A DNA stretch of 64,000 nt from CAYSPG01 sp964432885 (GTDB taxonomy: Bacteria; Bacteroidota; Bacteroidia; AKYH767-A; OLB10), in assembly GCA_964432885.1 (NCBI GenBank), contig CAYSPG010000017.1, positions 1 through 64,000 on the forward strand, in the 5' to 3' direction. Position numbers and translations under genes: made by a program. The notes under the pieces were generated by a model. The model had not been told where the DNA came from and made no database searches. It worked only from the letters and a program-made list of their open reading frames with translations. Shown piece by piece: positions 9,706 through 17,872 of the stretch (position 1 is its first letter; each line of letters begins with the position of its first letter).

Positions 9706-9758
9706 TTGTGATTGGGAATACAAGAAAAAATTATAATGTACCCAAATACAAAACCAAC

Positions 9759-10937
9759 TTAGTTCAAAAACTCAAAAATGCCGGCTGCACCCTGCCCGGT
9801 TCCCACACACATGGTAACCATACCATGTTTTAATTTGCGCCTTCGCATTTCATTTAAAAGTTGTACAGTAAGTTTGGCACCACTGCAACCAAGTGGATGT
9901 CCCAAAGCAATGGCTCCACCGTTTACATTTATTATTTCAGGATTTAAATCAAGTGTGCGTATTACTGCCAGTGATTGGGATGCAAAAGCCTCGTTAAGTT
10001 CGATGAGTTGAATATCGGATTGTTTTAAACCAGCACGCTTGAGTGCAGATGGTATTGCATATACCGGGCCCACGCCCATAATGCGCGGCTCGAGGGCACT
10101 AACGGCATAGGAAACAAAACGTGCCACAGGAGTGGCATTGAGTTTCTTTAACATTGCCTCGGACACTACGATTACAAAAGATGCACCATCACTTGTTTGC
10201 GAGCTGTTGCCAGCAGTAACGGAGCCTTTTGCATCAAACACAGGTTTAAGAGTTGACAGTTTTTCCAATGTTGTATCCTGACGGGGGCCCTCATCGGTAT
10301 CAACTATCATTTCTTTAACCTGAATTTTTTCTTTTTCGTCAAGGTAGGTTTCTTCTATTTTAACGGGAACAATTTCATTTTTAAAAAAACCTTTGTTAAT
10401 AGCATTAACTGCTTTTTGATGTGATGAAAGTGAAAAAGCGTCCTGATCATTTCGTGAGATATTGTATTCATGAGCTACTGCTTCGGCAGTTAGCCCCATG
10501 TTCCAATACCAATCGCCATGATTTTTAGCAACTTCGTAATTAGGTACTATGCGCCAGCCGCCAAAGGGAATCGGGCTCATACACTCAACACCACCAGCTA
10601 CAATACAATCGGCTAATCCTGAATTAATTTTTGCAGCAGCAATGGCAATGGTTTCTAAACCGGATGCACAATAACGGTTTACGGTCATGCCGGGAACTTT
10701 TACTGTATCCAATCCCATAAGCGAAACCATACGGCCAATATTAAGCCCTTGTTCGGCCTCAGGGGTTGCGTTGCCTACAATTACATCATCAATTTGTTCT
10801 TTATCAAGATTTGGAATTGAATTTACCAAATGCTTTACCACCAACGCGGCCAAATCATCAGGGCGCGTGTTTTTAAATTTGCCACGGGGGGCTTTGCCCA
10901 CAGCGGAGCGAAAACCTGATAAGATGTATGCGTTCAT
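9759..10937 (-). CDS. Acetyl-CoA C-acyltransferase (thiolase)
   Basis: Condenses or cleaves acyl-CoA with CoA: the last step of fatty-acid beta-oxidation or the first of acetoacetyl-CoA formation. The nucleophile Cys90 lies in NRYCASGLET; the second half has NEAFASQS, the catalytic His in GGAIALGHPLGCSG, and the second Cys in CVGTGQGAAGIFE at the C-terminus. Its 392-aa length is normal. No FadB-like hydratase/dehydrogenase or acyl-CoA dehydrogenase is nearby, so degradative versus biosynthetic use cannot be decided. The ATG at 10937 is preceded on its own strand by an AACNNNA heptamer array (10942-10976). Confidence 0.93.
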   Translation of the reverse strand: MNAYILSGFRSAVGKAPRGKFKNTRPDDLAALVVKHLVNSIPNLDKEQIDDVIVGNATPEAEQGLNIGRMVSLMGLDTVKVPGMTVNRYCASGLETIAIAAAKINSGLADCIVAGGVECMSPIPFGGWRIVPNYEVAKNHGDWYWNMGLTAEAVAHEYNISRNDQDAFSLSSHQKAVNAINKGFFKNEIVPVKIEETYLDEKEKIQVKEMIVDTDEGPRQDTTLEKLSTLKPVFDAKGSVTAGNSSQTSDGASFVIVVSEAMLKKLNATPVARFVSYAVSALEPRIMGVGPVYAIPSALKRAGLKQSDIQLIELNEAFASQSLAVIRTLDLNPEIINVNGGAIALGHPLGCSGAKLTVQLLNEMRRRKLKHGMVTMCVGTGQGAAGIFEFLN

Positions 10938-10941
10938 GAAA

Positions 10942-10976
10942 AAAAGTTTAGTGTTTAACGTTTGGATTTTAAAGTT
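10942..10976 (-). repeat. AACNNNA heptanucleotide array upstream of the thiolase gene
   Basis: Read on the minus strand the five 7-bp units are AACTTTA, AAATCCA, AACGTTA, AACACTA and AACTTTT, ending four bases before the thiolase ATG. One of several period-7 arrays in the window. Confidence 0.7.
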
Positions 10977-11015
10977 GTTATAATTAGTGCTTGATTTTTA
11001 TTGGCAAGGTTAACT

Positions 11016-11043
11016 AACTTTAAACATTAAACTTTGAACTATT
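11016..11043 (+). repeat. AACNNNA heptanucleotide array over the 3' end of the MORN gene
   Basis: Four 7-bp units on the plus strand: AACTTTA, AACATTA, AACTTTG, AACTATT. The last overlaps the stop codon of the minus-strand MORN-repeat gene. It faces the array at 10942-10976 in inverted orientation, so the two could pair as an imperfect hairpin. Confidence 0.7.
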
Positions 11044-11677
11044 TTTTTGGAGGTGGAGCTGTGGTAGGAGCAGTGCCTCCTTTGGCACCGGGCGGAAGTT
11101 TTTTGTTATCTCCAGCTTTTTTGGCAGCCGCTGCTTTTTTTGCTTTTTCCTCGGCAGCTTTGGCTTCTGCTATTGCTTTTACATCCTCGCCCATTTTATA
11201 CTCGGTTTGGCTGGTTAGCTTTCCTTTTCTGTCATAAGTTTTCCAAACACCGTTTTTCAAATTATTTTTATAAGGCCCCTCATTTTTTATTTCGCCATCG
11301 CTAAAATAGGTAGTCCACTTGTTGGCTTTTTTTCCATTAATGTACTCACCCTCAACTTTGGTTTGCCCGTTGTAATAATACCTTTTAAATTCTCCTTCTT
11401 TAATTCCATTGGCATACTCTGTTTCTTCCATTATTTTTCCATACGGATAATATTTTTTAGAAACTCCGTTACGCACATCATCAAGGTATTCTATTTCATT
11501 AGTTAGTTCTCCCGCTTCGTTGTAATATTTCCATACGCCTTGCCGTTGGCCAAGTTCATCGGTTTTATTTCGGTGTTTGTCACGGCCTGGTGCATACTTA
11601 GGTCTTTCCTCGCGCTGCGAAAAACAAATTAAGGGGATAAAAAAAGCAATGGCTAAAATTTTAGCTGCTAACTTCAT
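11039..11677 (-). CDS. Exported MORN-repeat protein (YwqK-like)
   Basis: A 212-aa protein with a Sec signal peptide (about 1-20, ending CFSQ) and five or six MORN_2-type strands spaced about 23 residues apart (WKYYNEAGELTNEIEYLDD, KRYYYNGQTKVEGEYING, TYFSDGEIKNEGPYKN, WKTYDRKGKLTSQTEY). The C-terminal 50 residues are Ala/Lys-rich, probably helical, ending in PPPKK. Annotation pipelines often name such proteins YwqK antitoxins, but the exported location and lack of a toxin partner argue against that role here. A periplasmic or surface location is likely; the function is unknown. Confidence 0.8.
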   Translation of the reverse strand: MKLAAKILAIAFFIPLICFSQREERPKYAPGRDKHRNKTDELGQRQGVWKYYNEAGELTNEIEYLDDVRNGVSKKYYPYGKIMEETEYANGIKEGEFKRYYYNGQTKVEGEYINGKKANKWTTYFSDGEIKNEGPYKNNLKNGVWKTYDRKGKLTSQTEYKMGEDVKAIAEAKAAEEKAKKAAAAKKAGDNKKLPPGAKGGTAPTTAPPPKK

Positions 11678-11699
11678 AATGTGGTTTTATTCTGCTGCG

Positions 11700-11726
11700 C
11701 TAAAATAAAATTTTTATAATACGCAA
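11700..11726 (-). promoter_or_regulatory. Candidate promoter of the MORN gene
   Basis: On the minus strand TTG (11726-11724) lies 19 bp (start to start) from TATTTTAG (11707-11700), close to the Bacteroidota TTG / TAnnTTTG pair. The ATG lies about 23 bp downstream. Confidence 0.45.
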
Positions 11727-11819
11727 ATCAGGAAATAAGAGTGAACTTATTTACAGTTGAAAGTGTATAGCTGAAGGTTAAATAGCAAGCAGATACTTTC
11801 TTAAATGCAACAGGAAGTG

Positions 11820-12674
11820 TTAATACCCTTTTGCTTTTTCAATCACATTAAAAGCAATACCGGCAAAGGCAAGATAGGAATCAAGCAGCATGGCTTTGGT
11901 TTTGCTGCGCTTACCGGTTTCAAATTTTACATCTTCTCTAAAAGCATTCCAATTGGCTTGTGTTAATAAATCAAGTGCAATGGAAACAGTAGGAGTTATT
12001 GATTTTGCAGTGTGCCACCACCCACATGGAATAAACATGGTTTCGCCCGGCCCCACCACTACTTTGCTTGCAGTGGCATTTTTAAATAACGGGTATTTTT
12101 CATAGTCGGGTTCCTGGTGGTTTTCTATTGTTGAGCGCCACGGGTTTTCAGGGTCGGCATAAACAAGGTTTTCCTGTCCCGGAGGATAAACAGTAAACTC
12201 TTTATCACCATACATTTGATTAATGAATGTGTACAGGTGCAAATAATCGTAGTGGAGATAAGGAAATTTTCCACCGGGGCCACCCAAAAAAACCTCGAGG
12301 GCCGCTGCGCTGGGCATGGCGGCTTTGGGCAGCAAGGGTGAACCTATGCGGTCGGGCATTGCAAATTCAAATCGGGGTAAAACATCACCAAGCAATTCAG
12401 GAAAATGTGTGTTTAATAAAAACTTGCATGGATAAGGTGCAGGATTATCTGCTGTTGAGTTTAACATAAGGTCAATAAAAACACCAAACTTGTACTGCTT
12501 ACCGTTTATAGTTATTTCCTTGTCGGGATAATTTTTTTTAAAAAATTCGGGCGTAAATTTTTCGCGGCCAGGCCACTGTTTGGTAGCATCGGTAAGCACA
12601 ACAGGTACACCGGGTTTCAAATGCTGATCAATAAATTGTTTTCGGGTAAGGCCTGATTTTTTTTCTACTTGCAT
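11820..12674 (-). CDS. Cupin-like (JmjC-fold, cupin_8) Fe(II)/2-oxoglutarate oxygenase family protein
   Basis: Belongs to the FIH/JmjC-like cupin_8 group, whose known members are Fe(II)- and 2-oxoglutarate-dependent hydroxylases. The iron triad can be placed: His and Asp in LHYDYLH and the distal His in PCGWWHTA; the intervening KEFTVYPPGQ strand is typical. Residues 1-30 (LTRKQFIDQHLKPGVPVVLTDATKQWP) are the usual family opening. The 284-aa protein has no signal peptide, so it is cytoplasmic. The substrate is unknown. It is transcribed away from yajQ and its neighbours do not suggest a pathway. Confidence 0.85.
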   Translation of the reverse strand: MQVEKKSGLTRKQFIDQHLKPGVPVVLTDATKQWPGREKFTPEFFKKNYPDKEITINGKQYKFGVFIDLMLNSTADNPAPYPCKFLLNTHFPELLGDVLPRFEFAMPDRIGSPLLPKAAMPSAAALEVFLGGPGGKFPYLHYDYLHLYTFINQMYGDKEFTVYPPGQENLVYADPENPWRSTIENHQEPDYEKYPLFKNATASKVVVGPGETMFIPCGWWHTAKSITPTVSIALDLLTQANWNAFREDVKFETGKRSKTKAMLLDSYLAFAGIAFNVIEKAKGY

Positions 12675-12736
12675 GATGTGTTTTTTTCGTTTTCAATTTT
12701 ACGTACATTTTATAAAAAGTTACATGATAATTATCA

Positions 12737-13225
12737 TTATCTGAAATTATCAAATTGCAATGGCAACTCAACATTTGCACTTTTTACTTTAGCGATTGTG
12801 GCTTGCAAATCATCAATTTTTTTACCGGTAACGCGTACCTTGTCATCCATTATGGATGCCTGAACCTTTAGCCCTGTTTCTTTTACAATTTTCACAATCT
12901 TTTTGGCTGTTTCTTTATCAATACCATTTTTAATTTTCACCTCTTTACGTATCATATTTCCTGATGCATAGTGGTCTTTTCCAAAATCAAAACTTTTAGG
13001 GTCAACGCCTTGTTTCATTCCACGGCCAATTATTATATCGCGTATGGCATCCATGCGCATATCGTTTTCGGTAACAATTTTTATCTGCCACTCTTTTTTA
13101 TCAAGTTCAACTTCTGTTTTTGAGTCATGAAAATCATAACGTGTACTAATTTCTTTGTTTACTACGTTTATAGCATTATCAAGTTTTTGCATATCAACCT
13201 GGCTAACGATGTCAAATGATGGCAT
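12737..13225 (-). CDS. yajQ: YajQ-family nucleotide-binding protein
   Basis: Full-length YajQ/DUF520 protein (162 aa). It opens with MPSFDIVSQVD and continues with NAINVVNKEISTRYDF and MIRKEVKIKNGIDKETAKKIVK, all family signatures. The fold is two ferredoxin-like domains. Relatives bind cyclic di-GMP (Xanthomonas) or nucleotides and have been linked to phage transcription and virulence; the role in Bacteroidota is not established. No signal peptide. It lies divergent from the FG-GAP operon with a 123-bp shared spacer. Confidence 0.93.
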   Translation of the reverse strand: MPSFDIVSQVDMQKLDNAINVVNKEISTRYDFHDSKTEVELDKKEWQIKIVTENDMRMDAIRDIIIGRGMKQGVDPKSFDFGKDHYASGNMIRKEVKIKNGIDKETAKKIVKIVKETGLKVQASIMDDKVRVTGKKIDDLQATIAKVKSANVELPLQFDNFR

Positions 13226-13310
13226 AATAGTTATGTAAGATTATTGTTAATTAGTGAATACCTGTTGTAAAAATTTCGTTATAAAAATACAATCCCTGCT
13301 TTAAAAATTC

Positions 13311-13318
13311 TAATTTTG
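13311..13318 (+). promoter_or_regulatory. Candidate -7 promoter box for the FG-GAP operon
   Basis: TAATTTTG followed by GT, 30 bp before the ATG at 13349. Matches TAnnTTTG; no -33 TTG at the right distance. Confidence 0.45.
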
Positions 13319-13348
13319 GTAAACATTTTAAAATAAATCGCCAGCATC

Positions 13349-15604
13349 ATGAAAAACACTTACTTACCTATTAGCTTGCTACTGCTGTGTTGTACAGTCA
13401 ATATGCATGGACAACTTCCAAAATTTTACAAATACACCACACCTTCTGTAACCATTAATGGCAGTCCGCTAAAAAATGCCTGGGCGGGCGGATTAAACGC
13501 TCCTGTTTTTAATACCATTGACATGAATGGCGATGGCCGTAAAGATTTGTTTTTGTTTGATCACCAGTTTAACACTTCATATCCAAGTGCATTTAAGATT
13601 AGAACATTTATCAATAATGGCATAAGCGGGCAAGCCGATTATACGTACGCACCACAGTACGAACAAAAATTTCCTCAAGACATGCACGATTGGGTTTTGC
13701 TTGTGGACTATGACTGCGATGGCAAGGAAGATATTTTTACCTATACATATGCTGGCGGCATGCAGGTATATCATAATGATTACACCACAGGTGGCGGTTT
13801 GTCTTTTTCTCCGGCATATAGTTTAATTTACTCGATGTACTTAGGCAGTACGTATGCCAACCTGTATGTAAGCAGCCAAAACCAACCGGCTCTTATTGAT
13901 GTAAATGGCGATGGAGATTTGGATGTACTAACCTTTACCATTCTTGGTGGAGCAGTTGAGTACCACGAAAACATGGCACAGGAATTATTTAACCGTTGCG
14001 ATACATTGGTAATGCATCAGAAACGCCAATGCTGGGGAGCTTTTTCACTTAGCAATTTTACCAATTCGGCTATACTTAACAATTGCCACTATTTAACATC
14101 CAATTTGGGTGACGAAGAAAAAACGCAATTACACAATGGTTCATGCATGCTTGGATATGATGAAGCAGGAGATGGTGATATTGATTTGCTAAATGGTGAT
14201 GTGCTTGGTGATAGTTTATTATATCTTGATAATTCACCAAACATAAACAGTCCGCTTTATTGGCAGGATAGTATCACATCACAGGATATTGGATTTCCAT
14301 CATATGACACCACCGTAAGCTTTGTAAAATTTACTGCCCCCTATATTTTTGATGCTGATAATGATGGGATAAAAGATTTGGTAGTAACACCCTGCTCAGA
14401 AGATAAAACAGAAGATTTTGTAAACAACTGGTTTTTTAAAAATACGGGCAACAATGTCAATCACGTTTTTCATTATACCAAAAAACGTTTCCTTACAGAT
14501 GAGATGATTGATGTTGGCTCAGGAGCTAATGTTACTTTTTTTGATGCTGATGCTGATGGGAAAAAAGATTTGATTATTGGCAACTATGGATATTTTGTTT
14601 CTAACGCACCCATTCATCACTATGAATCTGCATTGGCATTTTATAAAAATACTTCGGCAGGCGGTGTGCTTTCGTTTGCCGAAATATCTGTTGATTATGC
14701 AAGCCTTCGACAATATAATTTGTTAAACATTCAACCCACCTTTGGCGATATTGATAATGACGGTGATGACGATATGATATTAGGTAACTATGACGGCAAC
14801 TTGTACCTGTTTAACAACACAGCCGGCAGCGGCAACCCTGCAGTATTTACACTTGCACCCAATGGAATAAATTATCAAAGCATTGATGTGGGTGCATTTA
14901 GCGCACCACAATTGGTGGATGTAAACAATGATGGTTTACTAGACCTGATAATAGGCGAAATGTTTGGAAAAGTATGGTATTATCAAAACACTGGCAGCCT
15001 AACCATTCCTGTATTTACACTTGCATCAAATAACTTTGGTGGAGTTAATGTTTGCAATCAACAATACAACCCCAACATTGGATTTAGTGTACCCCACATG
15101 TATTTAGACAATGGCTCGCATAAGTTAATGGTGGGAAACGAAAACGGATACTTATTTGTGTACGATAACATTGATGGTAACCTGTCGGGTACATTTAATA
15201 TTGTAAGCACTTCGGCATTTGATGTGTATGAACCATACAGGCTAAGTGCCGATATGGATGATTTAAATGCCGATGGCTGCATGGACATTATAACAGGTTG
15301 CTTTGCAGGCGGACTTTCATATTACTCAACCTGTGCTACAGGTATATTTGAAAACAATGAAAATAATTTTGAGTTTACAGTTTATCCAAACCCGGCTTAC
15401 GACAGGTTTGTTGTTGAGTTTAAAAAAAGAAACGCAAAAAACAGAAGTCTGCAATTATTTGATATGCCCGGAAAACTGATAAAGCAAATAAATAGTGCTC
15501 AATTAAAAGAATCGGTTGATGTAAATAATCTTGGCGCAGGAATTTATTTTATAAAAATAACAGAAGACGACAGAACCATTACTCAAAAACTAATTGTTAA
15601 ATAA
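13349..15604 (+). CDS. FG-GAP/VCBS beta-propeller protein with T9SS type A sorting domain (first of tandem pair)
   Basis: A 751-aa exported protein. The signal peptide ends near MHGQ (about 22). The body has at least eight FG-GAP-type calcium loops (DMNGDGRKDLF, DYDCDGKEDIF, DVNGDGDLDVL, DADNDGIKDLV, DADADGKKDLI, DIDNDGDDDMI, DVNNDGLLDLI, DLNADGCMDII), consistent with a large Ca2+-binding propeller. The last 80 residues (VYPNPAYDRF, then GAGIYFIKI and QKLIVK) form a type A T9SS domain. The next gene encodes a close paralogue of almost equal length, a clear tandem duplication. The role is probably surface binding or scaffolding; the ligand is unknown. Confidence 0.9.
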   Translation: MKNTYLPISLLLLCCTVNMHGQLPKFYKYTTPSVTINGSPLKNAWAGGLNAPVFNTIDMNGDGRKDLFLFDHQFNTSYPSAFKIRTFINNGISGQADYTYAPQYEQKFPQDMHDWVLLVDYDCDGKEDIFTYTYAGGMQVYHNDYTTGGGLSFSPAYSLIYSMYLGSTYANLYVSSQNQPALIDVNGDGDLDVLTFTILGGAVEYHENMAQELFNRCDTLVMHQKRQCWGAFSLSNFTNSAILNNCHYLTSNLGDEEKTQLHNGSCMLGYDEAGDGDIDLLNGDVLGDSLLYLDNSPNINSPLYWQDSITSQDIGFPSYDTTVSFVKFTAPYIFDADNDGIKDLVVTPCSEDKTEDFVNNWFFKNTGNNVNHVFHYTKKRFLTDEMIDVGSGANVTFFDADADGKKDLIIGNYGYFVSNAPIHHYESALAFYKNTSAGGVLSFAEISVDYASLRQYNLLNIQPTFGDIDNDGDDDMILGNYDGNLYLFNNTAGSGNPAVFTLAPNGINYQSIDVGAFSAPQLVDVNNDGLLDLIIGEMFGKVWYYQNTGSLTIPVFTLASNNFGGVNVCNQQYNPNIGFSVPHMYLDNGSHKLMVGNENGYLFVYDNIDGNLSGTFNIVSTSAFDVYEPYRLSADMDDLNADGCMDIITGCFAGGLSYYSTCATGIFENNENNFEFTVYPNPAYDRFVVEFKKRNAKNRSLQLFDMPGKLIKQINSAQLKESVDVNNLGAGIYFIKITEDDRTITQKLIVK

Positions 15605-15613
15605 TTTTTTGCC

Positions 15614-17872
15614 GTGAAAAAAAATTTAATCAACACAACGCTTTTTGCTGTTGCTCTTTTTTTTGTGTTGCAAACATCAGCACAGCCGCATTTTAAAACC
15701 ACTTTGCCTCAGGTTTATCAAAACAATCTTCCTTTAAAGAACCCCTGGTCTGGAGGTTTTAATTCTGCCTTGTTCAGCACCATTGATTTAAACTTTGACG
15801 GTATAAAGGATTTGTTTGTCTTCGATAAGCAGTTTAATTCTATTTATCCGGGTGTATATAAAATGCGCACGTTTATAAACAAGGGCACAGCCCAAACAGT
15901 TGACTATTTATATGCTCCACAATATGAACAGTTTTTTCCTCAAGACATGACAGGTTGGTGTACGCTTATTGATTTTAACTGCGATGGACTTGAAGATATT
16001 TTTTGTTACAACATTGCAACAGGCGGAATAAAAGTTTACAGGAATACATCCAGTGGTACAACATTAAGTTTTTTACAGGAATTTAATAGTTTAACTTCCT
16101 GTTATATCGCCCCATTTCCGTTGCCATGTTCCATTCAAAATTTAACTGCACTGCCGGTAAACGTTCCTGCATTTACTGATGTAAACAACGATGGTGATTT
16201 GGATATTTTAACTTTTAAAGTAACCGGACAAACTGTGGAGTATCATGAAAACATGGGAAAGGAAATGTTTAACAAATGCGATACACTTGTGTATTTGCAG
16301 TTGGAAGACACCTTTGCTCATTTTCAGTTAAACTCATTCAGCAATTCGGCCACGCTGGGTTTGTTAAGGCTTGCCGCACCTGGCAATGCATCAAAAGCAA
16401 ATGACGGATTGCACTCAGGCTCGTGCATGATTGCCTATGACGAAGGGGGTGATGGAGATAAAGATTTAATTAATGGCGATTTGCTTGGCAATAACCTTTT
16501 GTATTTAAATAATGCCGCCACACTTGCTGGCGTAAATGATTCCATGGATTACCAGGACACCATCTTCCCATTTTACAATTCTTCTGTTAACTATGTTACT
16601 TTTCCAAGCCCGTTTTTATTTGATGCCGATAACGATGGCAACAAAGATTTAATTGTGTCATCGTGTACCGAAAACCAATCAGAAAATTATAACAACAATT
16701 TATTTTACAAAAACACAGGTAACAATACCAATTATTATTTTCAATTTATCAAAAACCGTTTTTTAACCGAAGAGATGATTGATGTAGGCTCAGCTTCGTA
16801 CCCGGTTTTTTTTGACATTGATAATGATGGAAAAAAAGATTTGTTTATTGGTAACAAAGGATACATGATTACCAATACTGGCAACGTGCACCTTGAAGGA
16901 GCAATATCCTATTATCGCAATATTACACAGGTAAATGGTTGCCCTGCGTTTGAACTTATTACTCCCGATTTTGCCAATATACAACAGTATGCTCTAACCG
17001 ATGTTGTTCCCACATTTGGCGATATTGATGGAGATGGTGACGCAGATTTACTGGTGGGAAATTCGGATGGAATTTTTTATTTGTTTACCAATAGCGGAGG
17101 AACTTTTTCATTAGCTGCAGGTGGTGTAAACTACCAAGGCATTGATGTGGGAACAAACAGTGCTCCGCAGTTGGTTGACATGGATGGCGACTTGCTTCTT
17201 GACTTAATTGTTGGCGAAACGTTTGGAAGAATTTATTATTATCACAATACGGGCACAGCCACCAATCCTGTTTTTACATTTGTTACCGGCAACCTTGGAG
17301 GCATAAATGTTACCAACACTACCTGGACAATTTATGGCAACAGCATTCCTTGCCTGTTTATTGAAAACGGACAGCAAAAATTGTTGGTTGGGTCAGAAAG
17401 CGGATATTGTTTTTTGTTCGATAACATAACCGGAAATCTTGCCGGGAATTTTAATCTTGTAACAGCAACTGCTTACAACATTTTTGAACCGTACCGAAGC
17501 GCCCCAGCACTTGCCGATTTAAACAATGATGCATCGCCTGAAATTATTGTAGGTTGTTTTGCAGGAGGATTGGGTTTTTACACAAACAACCTTGCCGGAT
17601 GCACATCAGGAATAATACCGGCAATGGGTTCAGATTTTTCATTTCAGGTTTATCCAAATCCTGCCAGCCAAAATCTGATAGTTGATTTTGAAGTTAACGA
17701 CAATAGTGAAAAGAAGATTGAAATAATAAATGTGTTAGGAAAAAAAGTTTTTGAACGCTACACAATAAAACAAAAAGAATTTTTTGATTTAGCAAAAACT
17801 GGAAATGGTATTTATGTGATAAAAATTAGTTCGGGTAATATTACCTCTTCTCAAAAAATAATTATTAAATGA
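15614..17872 (+). CDS. FG-GAP/VCBS beta-propeller protein with T9SS type A sorting domain (second of tandem pair)
   Basis: A 752-aa paralogue of the preceding protein, aligned along its whole length: same opening after the signal peptide (...LKNPWSGGFNSALFSTID), same Ca2+ loops (DLNFDGIKDLF, DFNCDGLEDIF, DVNNDGDLDIL, DADNDGNKDLI, DIDNDGKKDLF, DIDGDGDADLL) and same T9SS type A tail (VYPNPASQNLIV ... SQKIIIK). It starts 10 bp after the first copy. Its stop overlaps the next start as ATGA (17869-17872), so translation of the third gene is probably coupled. Divergence is spread evenly, so the duplication is not recent. Unlike copy 1 it has a Cys-rich insert (TSCYIAPFPLPCSIQ). Confidence 0.9.
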   Translation: MKKNLINTTLFAVALFFVLQTSAQPHFKTTLPQVYQNNLPLKNPWSGGFNSALFSTIDLNFDGIKDLFVFDKQFNSIYPGVYKMRTFINKGTAQTVDYLYAPQYEQFFPQDMTGWCTLIDFNCDGLEDIFCYNIATGGIKVYRNTSSGTTLSFLQEFNSLTSCYIAPFPLPCSIQNLTALPVNVPAFTDVNNDGDLDILTFKVTGQTVEYHENMGKEMFNKCDTLVYLQLEDTFAHFQLNSFSNSATLGLLRLAAPGNASKANDGLHSGSCMIAYDEGGDGDKDLINGDLLGNNLLYLNNAATLAGVNDSMDYQDTIFPFYNSSVNYVTFPSPFLFDADNDGNKDLIVSSCTENQSENYNNNLFYKNTGNNTNYYFQFIKNRFLTEEMIDVGSASYPVFFDIDNDGKKDLFIGNKGYMITNTGNVHLEGAISYYRNITQVNGCPAFELITPDFANIQQYALTDVVPTFGDIDGDGDADLLVGNSDGIFYLFTNSGGTFSLAAGGVNYQGIDVGTNSAPQLVDMDGDLLLDLIVGETFGRIYYYHNTGTATNPVFTFVTGNLGGINVTNTTWTIYGNSIPCLFIENGQQKLLVGSESGYCFLFDNITGNLAGNFNLVTATAYNIFEPYRSAPALADLNNDASPEIIVGCFAGGLGFYTNNLAGCTSGIIPAMGSDFSFQVYPNPASQNLIVDFEVNDNSEKKIEIINVLGKKVFERYTIKQKEFFDLAKTGNGIYVIKISSGNITSSQKIIIK

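Noticed and set aside
11039..11677. MORN-repeat protein as antitoxin of a toxin-antitoxin pair
   Set aside because: It has a Sec signal peptide and no toxin-like neighbour; the antitoxin name comes only from the YwqK family label.
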